DNA of 64,000 bases, taken from Zeus faber (taxonomy: Eukaryota > Chordata > Actinopteri > Zeiformes > Zeidae). Both the position numbers and the translations under genes were made by a program. How positions within the stretch are numbered: the first letter of the stretch is position 1; every line of letters begins with the position of its first letter. The stretch spans positions 40,955,104-41,019,103 of the forward strand of contig OY482846.1 in NCBI GenBank assembly GCA_960531495.1, given 5' to 3'. The notes beneath the pieces are model-generated. The model was not told where the DNA came from. It made no database searches and saw nothing but the letters and a program-made list of their open reading frames with translations. Positions 25,658-35,606 of the stretch are shown here, piece after piece.

Positions 25658-27429
25658 TTCTATTTTGAGTGATATTGATAGTACCGTAATTATACTAACA
25701 GTTGTGCAACAAAGATATATCTATCTATCTTTTTTTCTACCTATCTACCTCCCCTCCCTCCCTGCCTCCCTCCCCATGTCCCTGCGACCTTCCATGAAGG
25801 AATATCTGTCTTTCCCCCGTCTCACCCCACCCCAGATATCTACTTGCAGTACTCCCACCACGTCCTGATCAGCATTTCCCCCGAGGCCAGGTGGGTCCAG
25901 CGGCAACATCCCACAATGTGTATTAAAAGTGCAAAATAACCACTGGGCAACGAACCACAAACCAACCTCTTCCCGTCCGTCTCTACAGCCTGTTCGATGC
26001 CATCTACTCCCTGCTGAAGAATAAGATCCACAGGTTGCCCGTGATCGACCCCAAGTCTGGGAACGTCCTGCACATACTGACACACAAGAGAATCCTCAAG
26101 TTCCTGCATATATTCGTGAGCCACCTAGAACTCCAATGATCAGTGCTTGCAGATAATGCTGTGCTGTCTCTCTGAACTCCAACCATTCATAGCTGTTTGA
26201 GTCATAGCTGTTTGTCTCGCTGCCTAACGCACTTTCATCATCCCAAACATCGAGAGAGATCCCAGCTTCGGGCGACGTAACGCGGCCTCACTGTGGTTGT
26301 GGTCCCAGGAAGGAGCGGTTCCTAAACCCCGGTTCGTCTACAAACAGATCCAGGAACTGGGAATCGGGACTTTCAGGGACATCGCCACCGTGCAGCAGAC
26401 GGCGAGCGTCTACGACGCCCTCTCCATCTTCGTAGAGAGGAGGGTGTCTGCCCTGCCCGTGGTGGACGAGCAGGGTATGCACGTATGCGACGTTAACGTC
26501 TTTCCGTGCTCCCGTCACAACAGGTACCACAGTTGGATCTGGGTTGAGTTTAAAGACGTTGTCGTTCCCCCTCTGTGTGTTTTCTTCCTTCAGGCAAAGT
26601 GGTGGCACTCTACTCAAGATTCGATGTGATTGTGAGTACTCCAGTGCGGGAAAGGCTTGGTTTTCTTTAATCAATTCTGTTGCGGGCATTTATAGCTTCA
26701 GCTGCACTTCAATGGTCAGTCTTTTAAAATGTGCCTTCTGTATAAAGTCACGTGCATTACCCTAGCGTGCTGCTGTGTCCTTGAGCAAGACGCTTAACCC
26801 CCTAACTGCTCCTCGGGCGCCTCTGTATGGCAGCCCACTGCACCTAGATACGTCAGTTACTAGGATGGATAAATGCAGAGAAATGCAAATTCCCTCATTG
26901 TAGGACTAATAAAGTTTTATAAAAAACAAATAAAAGAATAACATACGATAGCATCCACCATTCCCAGCGGCCCTTCTAAAGGCGACCTTACCCGGCGTGT
27001 CGTTAAAAAAAAAAAAACCCCGGCAGAACATGGCGGCCCAGCAGACGTACGACAACCTGGACATGAGCATGTGGGAGGCGGTCCGGAGACGACAGTGCTT
27101 CATGGAAGGAGTGCTCAAGTGCTACCCCGACGAGAGCCTGGAGACCGTCATAGACCGCATCGTCAAGGCCGAGGTGCGTGGCTCTCACTTCTCCTCGCAG
27201 CGCCGTGCGTTTCGGGAAACCTACACCCGGAAACCTCAGGCTCAGCTTCAGGCTCTCCGGCTTCGACGTGGCCCCCGGCCCTGATTCCGATCCCCGCCCT
27301 CTTCCCTCCCAGGTCCACCGGCTGGTCCTGGTGGACAGAGCCAACGTGGTGAAGGGCATCATCTCCCTCTCCGACTTGCTTCAGGGCTTGGTCCTAACGC
27401 CGGCGGGTATCGACGCCCTTTTGTCTTAG
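22574..27429 (+). CDS. prkag3: prkag3, AMP-activated protein kinase gamma-3 subunit
   Basis: Twelve exons join in frame into 330 residues: 22574-22591, 22722-22758, 23758-23858, 24550-24631, 24727-24785, 25362-25407, 25836-25890, 25989-26115, 26309-26474, 26594-26631, 27027-27173 and 27313-27429. The protein is the nucleotide-sensing subunit of AMPK, with four CBS repeats at roughly residues 40-100, 125-187, 198-260 and 272-329. Ligand-contact motifs look kept: [44 protein letters not shown] and SLSDLL. The end [11 protein letters not shown] matches human PRKAG3 (LSPAGIDALGA) rather than gamma-1 or gamma-2. Mammalian gamma-3 has a long N-terminal extension; this model is as short as gamma-1 (331). 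Exons 1 and 2 are proposed from phase and context only; exons 3-12 are clear from homology. Expected mainly in skeletal muscle. Confidence 0.9.
22722..22758 (+). CDS. prkag3: prkag3 exon 2 (tentative)
   Basis: 37 bp between ttgtgttgtag and gtacag. Encodes [12 protein letters not shown] plus one base, supplying the phase needed by exon 3. Confidence 0.4.
23079..23151. repeat. perfect 35-bp hairpin in prkag3 intron 2
   Basis: Arms 23079-23113 and 23117-23151 are exact reverse complements around a 3-nt loop (tat). No matching transposon ends were recognised. Confidence 0.95.
23205..23530. mobile_element. hAT-like remnant plus AT-rich simple repeats
   Basis: Starts with agaggtcttcaacctttttc and agcctaaagacccc, wording typical of hAT element ends. 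Followed by TA and ATT repeats. Right end not found. Confidence 0.4.
23758..23858 (+). CDS. prkag3: prkag3 exon 3, start of CBS1
   Basis: 101 bp after ctctcag; encodes [17 protein letters not shown] and [10 protein letters not shown]. Ends before gtacga. Confidence 0.92.
24007..24200. mobile_element. hAT-like remnant with ATT microsatellite
   Basis: Begins gcgtttctcagcgtggggtc, also hAT-end-like, and contains an (ATT)n at about 24112-24141. In prkag3 intron 3. Confidence 0.35.
24550..24631 (+). CDS. prkag3: prkag3 exon 4
   Basis: 82 bp after acttgcag; encodes [20 protein letters not shown]. The arginine in LRAAPLWD corresponds to the residue altered in the pig RN- allele; here it is wild type. 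Confidence 0.94.
24727..24785 (+). CDS. prkag3: prkag3 exon 5
   Basis: 59 bp after tttacag; encodes [19 protein letters not shown]. Ends before gtgagc. Confidence 0.94.
25362..25407 (+). CDS. prkag3: prkag3 exon 6
   Basis: 46 bp after caccccag; encodes [15 protein letters not shown]. Ends before gtgatt. Confidence 0.92.
25540..25655. repeat. TCTG/TCTA compound microsatellite
   Basis: Tandem tctg units flanking a tcta core, in prkag3 intron 6. Confidence 0.96.
25836..25890 (+). CDS. prkag3: prkag3 exon 7
   Basis: 55 bp after caccccag; encodes [17 protein letters not shown]. Ends before gtgggt. Confidence 0.92.
25989..26115 (+). CDS. prkag3: prkag3 exon 8, CBS2
   Basis: 127 bp after tctacag; encodes [18 protein letters not shown] and [13 protein letters not shown]. 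Ends before gtgagc. Confidence 0.94.
26309..26474 (+). CDS. prkag3: prkag3 exon 9, CBS3
   Basis: 166 bp after ggtcccag; encodes [15 protein letters not shown] and [15 protein letters not shown]. Ends before gtatgc. Confidence 0.94.
26594..26631 (+). CDS. prkag3: prkag3 exon 10
   Basis: 38 bp after ccttcag; encodes [12 protein letters not shown], the aspartate being a nucleotide contact in the family. Ends before gtgagt. Confidence 0.93.
26765..26930 (+). mobile_element. SINE-like remnant
   Basis: Contains tgtccttgagcaagacgctt followed by aacccc, a motif common to several fish SINE cores, then a tail ending in aataaagtttt. In prkag3 intron 10. Subfamily not assigned. Confidence 0.5.
27027..27173 (+). 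CDS. prkag3: prkag3 exon 11, CBS4 start
   Basis: 49 codons after ccggcag; encodes [31 protein letters not shown] and KAE. Ends before gtgcgt. Confidence 0.93.
27313..27429 (+). CDS. prkag3: prkag3 exon 12 (last)
   Basis: 38 codons plus TAG, after cctcccag; encodes [22 protein letters not shown] and the gamma-3-type PAGIDALLS end. Confidence 0.94.
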   Translation, partial: VHRLVLVDRANVVKGIISLSDLLQGLVLTPAGIDALLS

Positions 27430-27762
27430 CGCTGGCGGCCGACCAACCAAACCCCGCTCCCCTCAGCGCTTCCAGAGGTGGAACCCGGCAGGTAGACCAT
27501 GTTTACTGAACCTTTAATTCACTCCCACAGAAATGGGAACGTGATTGGATTCTAATGTCCAATCATCCAATATCTTGGAAGAGTTGCACCCCGGGAGCTC
27601 AGCCTTTTGGAGCAATCAACTTTTTTCTTTTTTTGTAACAAAGCAGTTTTTTTTTTACAGTTATAGAACGATAATGAGTTGAAAGAAATGGACTGAGTGA
27701 CCTTAATTATCGCGTTCAGAGGTAATCTCGAAAGTCTGTGACTTGTTGCTAAAAACTTCTGT

Positions 27763-27768
27763 AATAAA
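27763..27768 (+). terminator. prkag3: candidate polyadenylation signal of prkag3
   Basis: AATAAA about 335 bp after the stop, followed by T-rich sequence. Confidence 0.5.
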
Positions 27769-27774
27769 TATATT

Positions 27775-29165
27775 TTCAAACTTCGCATTTGATCTTTTTT
27801 TTTTTTATTTAATATTTATATATATATATATATATTTTTTTTTCTTTTGAAGAAAAAGGCAACGATGAAAAAGGCAAACGGCACGATTCATTCGAATGGG
27901 AATGAATCCATTAAATACATTTAAACGGAAAAGATTTTATATTTTTATTTGATATTATATTTCTATTAGGTTGACCTACAGCCGTGTAATACCACATTCT
28001 CACCGCAGGGCGGCGGCATTGCGCCCTTCATGCCCGCAACCAAAACCAAAAACAAGGAAGCACGTGACCGTTTTCCCCAAAACAACGGGGCTTTGTTGAT
28101 GGGCGCGGCCACGTGAATAAATACAAAACTGGCAACCACAGTGTGCAGGTAAGAAGGAGGTGAAAATAGTGACAATATAAGATATCACACGACCGGTGGA
28201 AGATCCAACCCCCCGGGGGAGGCGCCTCCTCTGGATCCACGTCCCACTTTCCTCGCTCCAGCCGTGGAATGACTGGACGGTACAGTGAAGGGGCCCGTGG
28301 CCCTCGGCCAGACGGCGAGATGTTCCGAACGCACCTGTTTATCTCCTTTTTTTTTTTTTCCTCCTCCACCAGTAGAATAACGATTTCGCAAATGTAAAAC
28401 AGCCTTAGAAATGCAGGCTAGGCTTCTTGTTTTAATCTAGTGGAGGTTGACTACTATGAGTACCGCCGTTTAAATGGCCTGTGTGGCAGTGCGTCCGTCA
28501 GAGGCACAAAGAGTTTTCGTGACGTCACATATCGGCTTCGGCGTGGACCGCGGCGTACCCACACGCACCAGGGTGCGTTGAAACAATGACGAACCTCTTG
28601 CTCACGGCTGAACTCGCTTTGCTGTCCGAGAGGACCTGCGACAGACTATATATAGTTGGTCGCATGACAGACAGGCGTTGTATTGCGCGGAATGCCCTGC
28701 GTACCGTCTCTCTCTCGCTCTCCCTCTCTCTGTTAATCTACGGCTGGATTATTATTTCCGGTGGCACTTGTTTTTTCAGTCCTAAATGATTGCTTTCTGA
28801 ACAGCTCGGCTGCACCGGGTTCCCAACTGCGACCGGCCACGCCCCCTTTTGACGTGGCGTAGCCATGTGCTCTTGTTACGTTTTGTTTACCCGTCGCCGT
28901 CGCCCATAACGTGTGCCAACTACTAAAGCCGCGGAACGCCATGACATGTTGATTTGGTCCTTGTTCGACGTTAATGATTAATTCTATTTGATATATAAAT
29001 ATATTTTCATTTTCCCCTCCATCCGTCTTTCTCCCCATTTCTTACCTTCCTCTCAATTCCCTCCCTCCCTCCGTCTCTCTTCCATTCCAGTCCATTCTCG
29101 TAGATGAGCGGAGTCGGAGCCAGCGACCCCCTCCACCCCACCCCGACCCAACCCGACCCAACCCC
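27775..29165. other. intergenic downstream of prkag3
   Basis: AT-rich to 27970, then mixed. A GC-rich stretch with tgacgtcac (near 28520) and a tatatata patch (near 28650) could be promoter-like, but no exon follows. CT-rich at 28700-28735. Confidence 0.4.
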
Positions 29166-29169
29166 CACT

Positions 29170-29252
29170 CGCCCGCATTTAATTATCTGTGCCTATCCAA
29201 GGGCAGCTAATGGCCCGCTAGGAATGCCTAATTGATTTCAGCCTCTTGTCCT
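29170..29252. promoter_or_regulatory. candidate conserved non-coding element
   Basis: Balanced-composition, non-repetitive island with TTAATTA at 29179-29185 and cctaattgattt, set between CT-rich simple sequence. Looks like a homeodomain-bound enhancer; conservation itself cannot be seen here. Confidence 0.35.
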
Positions 29253-30700
29253 CCCCCCCCCCCCCTTTCTTCTTTTTTTTTTTTTTTAATCGTTCTTCCT
29301 TTCCCTCCTTGCTCGCCTCTTTGTCCTGGGTGCAAGGGATCTCACGAGCCCGACCGAGGGCGGTTCTGGGTGAGCCGCGTCGGTGATCCGCCGTCCGCTC
29401 GCTGCGTCGCTCCCATCCGGCCGATGCGCGCGCTCTTAATTTGAGGCGGCGCGAGGGGAAGGTTGAGTCCGGTGTCGTTAACGTGAGCTTAACGCACGTG
29501 TCTTTCTAAGCGTCTGTCGTTTTTGTTTCTCAGTCTCTCCCTGTCCCCTGCGTTTCTCTTGTTTCCGTCTGCCCGTCTCTATTTTCTATCAGTCTCTCTC
29601 GCTCTCGTTTTGTCTGCTGTTCTCTGTCCGTCTGTTGTTCTTTCCGTCTGTGTTCCAGTTTTAATTCCGCTCTTTCTTGCGTAAATAATATTTTATTTAT
29701 TTTATCGGCACCGTCTCCAAAATTCATAGATGGGTTGTTTTGGTTTCAATTAGTTTCCCATTGTGTTTCATAGGCACTAAATATATATGATAGTATGGAC
29801 ATGAATATGTTTGGGGGGAAAAAAACCCCAAAAGAAACAGAAACAACAGAAGGCAAATCAGACAGACTAAGAAGTAATCAATACACCCTGGGGGAAACCA
29901 TGGAGCAGAAATGCATCAGGTTGAGCTTTAATGACAAAGTCACACTGCACCAAGAACTGCCTGCAGGCCTCCGGGCCCCCCGGCATACTTCCCCCCCGGG
30001 GCGGCCATCTGGGCTAAGGGTTGTGGGAAGCAGGTGGCTGTACAGCGCCGGGGTCTGGAGCCCTCGTAGAGAACGGACGCAGTAGGAAACGGAGCAAGCC
30101 GCACTACCGTGGCGAGGTCATTCGGGTCGGTCCCGGAGTTGTTGCGCAGCCGGAGGGGGAGAGAGGTCGTCCGCAGCCTACATCGCCCTCTAAAAATTGT
30201 TGCGGTAGCGGTAGCCAGGCACGTAAGCGGAAGCACGCAACCAATCCTCACGCCTCGCTGTAAGGATGTGATTTCCAGGAACCAGGTGCGGAGAAGCGCC
30301 GGAGGCAGGGGGAAAACAAGACTTGCTTGAATGTAGGAAGACCTCGGAGAAAACCAAATAACAAAAACAGTATTTCACCCAGGAGGCAAAACCCGAGTGA
30401 AAGCTACTTGCCGCTGTGACCAGGAAAGATATGGTAGTGTCCCTCAACCGAGGAGACAGCAGGCGGAGAACGCTGCGACACCACGATGGAAGCTCGGTCC
30501 CTGGATCCATCCAAGGTTAGTCTGAACTCCATCCAGACTCGGTCCAAGATGAACCCCAACGACTGTCCAAGACTCGGCAACTGGGAAAACGCACAGACGG
30601 ACAGAGTTCACAACGCCGGCATGAGAGTGTGGCACCGTTCCAGGTGCAGTCCTGACACATAAGTTACAGTGGTGTGTTTTATTTGTTTTGTTTGTTTTAT
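29253..30700. other. intergenic, no gene recognised
   Basis: CT-rich to 29680, then mixed. The 29950-30620 stretch is moderately GC-rich with short open frames on both strands that match nothing I know; possibly an unclassified repeat. Confidence 0.4.
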
Positions 30701-30706
30701 TTCACT

Positions 30707-30709
<3 letters not shown>

Positions 30710-30752
<43 letters not shown>

Positions 30753-31143
30753 CGCTCACTTCCAGATCGCTGTACGCGCATTGTTATGGGGTTGACACCA
30801 CGCACGCAAGCACGCATTTACAAAGCTGGTCTGTGCACACACACATACTGTACATTTGTTACCATCTAGGACAAGTTATCTTGTGTAACTCGCACACAAA
30901 GACTTGCAGATCACACAAACATACACACACACACACACACACTCCCTCTCTCAACCAAATCACCCCATTGCAACAGAGGGTGGCAGCTGTCCCGCTGACC
31001 AGTGGAGGGCAGACAGACAGACAGACAGACAGACAGACAGGAACGTCCCTGTCATAGAAGGCAAACACCCCCAGCTTTACACAGACAGGAAACCCTAGAT
31101 GTGTGTAAACATACACACACAAGGCGACCAGTCAGGGGGAACA

Positions 31144-31185
<42 letters not shown>

Positions 31186-32307
31186 GAAGGGGTCGCCCCA
31201 GCTTAAACAACAGGCAGGAAGTCACCCCACCCCACTTGTCTCTGTGAAGTAAAGAGGAGGCCAGTGGGCCAAGTCAGCGTCCCTGACTGACCCCCTCAAC
31301 CAAAACCCCACTCCGCCCCACCGTTTCCAACGGCGACCGGGCGCCCGCCACTGCCCGTCTCCGCGTGAGCGCTCCCGGTAGCAGATGTGCATCTCCAGCT
31401 GATGAAGCTGTCAATCAACCGGCTGTCAATCGAAATGCACTGTTTTGCTCTCTCTGTCTCAGAACTGATATGAGCCCAGGTCATCTGACGCTGTAAAACG
31501 TTGACTAAAAGCTTTAAGCGAAAGGGGAATAGCGACTCCCTGAAAAGTCATTCATGTGCCCCACAGATCTAAACTGCCCCATAATCTCAACTTTTCAATG
31601 ACGACAATTATCTGGTGATGTCCCGAGCATGACATCACCGCTGTTTGCCGTTTGCATAATCGTTCTTCAACTTGTCAAAATCAAACGTACAGTATACAGT
31701 GCGTGTTGTCATAGTTCTAAACCGCAAGAGTTGTGGGCTCAACGTTTCATCTTGTCTCTAGTGTTAGAAGGTAGAATAGAATTGGTGAGGGGGACGTAAT
31801 AGCTACGAGAAATAGAATGGGGGAAATAAACATACACCTCTCATGGTCTCTCTTGAAAAATTGCTCTAACTGTGTGTGTATGTGTGTGTGTGTGGGGGGG
31901 GGGGGGGGGGGGGGGAGTTCATCTGATGTTAATGGCGCTCAACTGCAAAAATATAAATCCCTTAAAAACTTAATAAAATACACCAGCCACGCAGAAACAT
32001 AATGGAAAAGGCTGTCATAAATGGAAGAGTATTAGGTGCAAGTACTTCTTTCTGTGCTGTGTGTGCATGCGTGTGTGTGTTTGTGTGTGTGTGTTTGTGT
32101 GTGTGCGTGCGTGCGTGGATGCTGATTTATCTACCCAGCATGCCTCTGTGCTACAACACCATTCTCTCTCTTAAGGGGCGAGACAAACAGTCCAACAGCC
32201 AAATGCACAGAAACGCAAACACACCCACGTTTCCAGACACACGTACTTCCACACACATACTATTAAACACGGTTTCCAATGCAAAACCATTGGCATGCAC
32301 ACACACC

Positions 32308-32350
<43 letters not shown>

Positions 32351-32493
32351 CTTAATACACATATCGTCACACTGCTCGGGGTCCCAAGCTGTGGCCCTTA
32401 GCAACTCTCGAGGCCCGGGAAGGCATGCGTGGCCAGGGGCCCCGAAGGGACACATGGACCTGCATTTCCTCTCTTCTTGATGGGCCCCACTGG

Positions 32494-32540
<47 letters not shown>

Positions 32541-32659
32541 CACACACACACTTACAGGAACAAACATTCACACACACACACACACATACTGTATATACAC
32601 ACACATATACACAAAAGACAAGCTTAGATACACACACACATACACTCGCAAACATACAT

Positions 32660-32707
<48 letters not shown>

Positions 32708-32983
32708 TCATATCCACTCACACACATACATTCAAGTATATATATACAAAATGTGTATACATATATACACATACACACACCTTCCATTCAGAGTCGCACA
32801 GCCCTCGTACTGGACGTCACGCCCCCCTCCACAAAAGCCCCCGCCCCCCTCCCACTGTTCCCTCCCCCAGGGTTTTGTGTGGGGGCCGTGGGCCGTGGTC
32901 CAGCCCGGCCTCCCTACTCTCCTTCCCCGGACCAAAGCAGGAAGGAGAAGGTGCCGGGACATTCCGTGATGCTAGCTAACCCA

Positions 32984-33014
<31 letters not shown>

Positions 33015-33474
33015 CCTCACTGTCTTGTGTGAACGCATGCTGTGGGACCCCTCCTCCACACACACACACACACTCGCGCACACACACACACACACACACA
33101 CATTGCTCACCCCGGTGTCCAGGAAAAGAGTTAATTGGATTCCCCCCGGGTTCCCACACCAAACCAACACATTGTCTCACTTTCTCTCGTCTTTTTTTCT
33201 GTCTCTCTCTCTCTGTCTCTTCCCCTCACGCCGCTCTATTCCACAGGGTTATAACCTCATCGTATCTCGTGGCATTTGCCGCTTTAACACCTCTGGGGTT
33301 TGTTTCAAAGCCCTGTCCGGTCCCAAACAGGCGGTGTTTGTCCGTAACGCCGTCCGTACCGTGTTCATGTCTTCTTCCTCGGTCTCGTTCACTCTCTCTT
33401 CTTCCGTCCTCATCCCTGCTCCCTCCATCCCTCTGTTTCGCTCTCCAGCTGTGTGAGTCTACTACCGTCGCTTC

Positions 33475-33507
<33 letters not shown>

Positions 33508-33510
33508 AGC
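30710..33510. repeat. microsatellite belt (CA/GT, GACA)
   Basis: Dense belt of dinucleotide tracts: GT at 30713-30747, AC at about 30922-30942, GACA at 31010-31040, AC at 31145-31183, GT near 32065-32110, AC at 32310-32345, 32497-32552, 32568-32586 and 32659-32705, AC at 32985-33011 and 33058-33102, and AC at 33478-33506. Long open frames here are only repeat translations. Confidence 0.95.
31894..31915. repeat. 22-nt poly-G run
   Basis: Unbroken G run following a GT tract; a G-quadruplex candidate and a likely sequencing trouble spot. Confidence 0.95.
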
Positions 33511-33739
33511 AGGGCCATTTCACGGTGGAAGCATTAAACCTGTGAGAGTCACTGTTGTGTCTCCTTCTCCATTTCCTGTATCCGTTCAGCCCCCTCTCTC
33601 CCCCCCCCCCTCCCCCCCAGGGGGAAGTGTTGTCGTTGTCTTAAGGGAGTCGGGTGGGGCGGTAGGGGGACAGCTTAATATCCCAGGCCAGCTTCCCCAC
33701 CTCTTCCCCCGGGCCGTCCCCGCTGCCTCTCCGAGAGGA

Positions 33740-33885
33740 GGCCTGAGCCTCCGCTAATCCCGCCGCAGCTGAATGGGCCACTGTTTACATGGAAGGGATT
33801 TAGGAAGAGATTAGCGCTATCATGGCACTGGATTAGCCAGATCAGCAGTAAATGACACTAGATTGGCCAACAATGTCTGCCTGTC
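33740..33885. promoter_or_regulatory. candidate conserved non-coding element
   Basis: Non-repetitive island with several ctaat/attag cores (ccgctaatcccgccg, gagattagcgct, ggattagccag), suggestive of Otx/Gbx-type homeodomain sites. No coding potential. Inference from sequence style only. Confidence 0.4.
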
Positions 33886-34386
33886 CCCCCCCCCCGACCT
33901 CAGGCTCTGCACGGAGGCCTCGCGCTCTGTGTCTTACTTTGGGTGGAGGTGGCAGCAGGGGATCACAGGCTGTGGTGGTGTGGTAGGAGGAAAGAGCGGC
34001 TACGCGGAAGGATGGATGGATTAACGTATGAATGTGAATCAAATATTAGATTGTTAGATGGCGAGACGGACTGGACTAGGTGCTGTAGTGGAATGTGTAA
34101 CCACGTTCATGTGACCAGGTCACGTGCGCTGTTGCGTGTTTTGTATGGGAATACTGTGAATACCAGTGAATACTGTACAGATATATGAGGTACACCAACA
34201 ACCGACAACAGAATCAACAGAAACTATGTACATAGTGCAATGTTTGCTGCACAATGTTTGGATGGATACATGTATGTATGTAGCTGGGGCATAGACCAGG
34301 GGTTTGGGAACCTCTGGCCCCAAGCATATTATGGCCATGATCAGCATCAAATGCAAATGACATCACTAAATGTTTGTAATAACCAT

Positions 34387-34690
34387 TGTGGTCCGGTGAT
34401 GGTGTGGTTTGAGCAGCCACATCTGACCTGGAACTAGATAATTGGGGACCCAGAATCAGAGTGGCTGCATACCTGTTGCTTGTTGGTTGGTCTAACGAGC
34501 AACAGGTTAAAACCCCCATCCCCACACACACTCAGGAGAGAGGAGCCCTGTCCTGACCTGTGTCCATCTGCTCCGGGGCTTATTCTATCAAGCCCCCTCT
34601 CCACAATAAACTTGTGTGTTTTCAATACACCGTCTTCTGTGTCTCTGTGCCGGAGGTCCCTGATCACGCCACTTGGGTGGCGCGTGGCAC
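34387..34690 (+). mobile_element. LTR copy 1 of a deleted LTR retroelement
   Basis: Aligns by eye with 35262-35490: gtttgagcagccacatctga, ccccacacacactc, an AATAAA at 34615-34620, then tctctgtgccggaggtccct. It carries about 75 bp (near 34435-34510) that copy 2 lacks. Followed by tggcacctgaacagggac, two changes from a tRNA-Lys-type primer-binding site. Confidence 0.6.
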
Positions 34691-35261
34691 CTGAACAGGG
34701 ACTCTCCGGCACGGGTAAGGGACACAGAGAGGCCGTCCGAGGACGGCCTGGAGCCACCAGCGGGTGAACGGGCGGCCCCAGCGCCAACCCTCTCCCGACT
34801 GGCAGCAGCAGGGGGTTCGGTGGAGGACCGGGGGAGAAGCAGCCGCAGCGACCACCATGGGTAACCGCCTGCAGCTAGCTCCTCCCCCCAGCAGCCACCG
34901 CCGGGACCATCCAGCAGCCCAGCAGCCAGGCCATCCCTCCAAGTAGCCCCCGCAACAGCTAAGTCCGGCCACGCTTTCACCAGCCAGCACAGCAGCCTGA
35001 GGCCCCATGCTCCGGAAGGGAGGGGGGGGCAGTCTGTCGTCGTCCTGGGGGAAGGAAAATGCTGGACCGTGGTGTTCCGGGGAACCAGGTCAGTTAATTT
35101 TGTTTGGACATTCGTTGGTTTAAGGTATGGGAACCCTGTTTCAGAGTCTGTGTTTTAGGCATGTTTTTCTTTTTGTTCTCTGATTGGTGGTGGTGGTGGT
35201 GGTGGTGGGGGGTAGGCTTCAGCCAGGTATTCCCCCTGGCCTCAGTTTGGTGTCGGGGCTA
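34691..35261 (+). mobile_element. residual internal region between the two LTRs
   Basis: About 570 bp with a primer-binding-like site at its left end and a short open frame beginning MGNRLQ in a strong start context at 34857. A glycine at position 2 recalls myristoylated Gag starts, but the frame stops after about 29 codons. No protease, polymerase or envelope sequence. A (GGT)n patch lies at 35186-35208. Confidence 0.45.
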
Positions 35262-35490
35262 TGTGGTGTGGGGATGGTGGGGTTTGAGCAGCCACACCTG
35301 ACCTGGATCTAGATAACTGATGATCCCCACACACACTCGGGAGAGGAGCCCTTGTCATGACACATCTCTATCTGCTCCTGGGCTAATTCCACCAAGCCCA
35401 CCCTCTACAATAAACTGGTGTGCCTACAACCCCGTCTCCTGGGTCTCTGTGTTGGAGGTCCCTGAACACGTCACTTGGATGGTGCGTGGT
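35262..35490 (+). mobile_element. LTR copy 2 of a deleted LTR retroelement
   Basis: Same order of motifs as copy 1, including AATAAA at 35409-35414 and ttggaggtccctgaacacg. The several differences between copies mean the insertion is old or the copies come from different elements. Confidence 0.6.
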
Positions 35491-35606
35491 AGGCGAAACT
35501 GCCACAACCATGTTAGTGCATAGTAGTCTGTGTCGAGCTGTGGTAATATATGTAATTGTTCATCTGTCCCCGAACAGGAGAACGGTTCCCCACCCCTGAC
35601 CTAGAC

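Larger units (their letters stand above)
34297..35598. mobile_element. hAT element carrying a nested LTR remnant
   Basis: The left end caggggtttgggaacc and the right end, reading caggggtggggaacc on the minus strand, form terminal inverted repeats. They are flanked by imperfect 8-bp duplications, gcatagac (34289-34296) and acctagac (35599-35606), with 6 of 8 bases equal, as hAT elements produce. The interior is mostly the LTR pair annotated separately. Confidence 0.55.

Noticed and set aside
32429..33757. 442-codon plus-strand frame
   Set aside because: Made almost wholly of CA-tract translation and CT-rich low-complexity sequence; not a gene.
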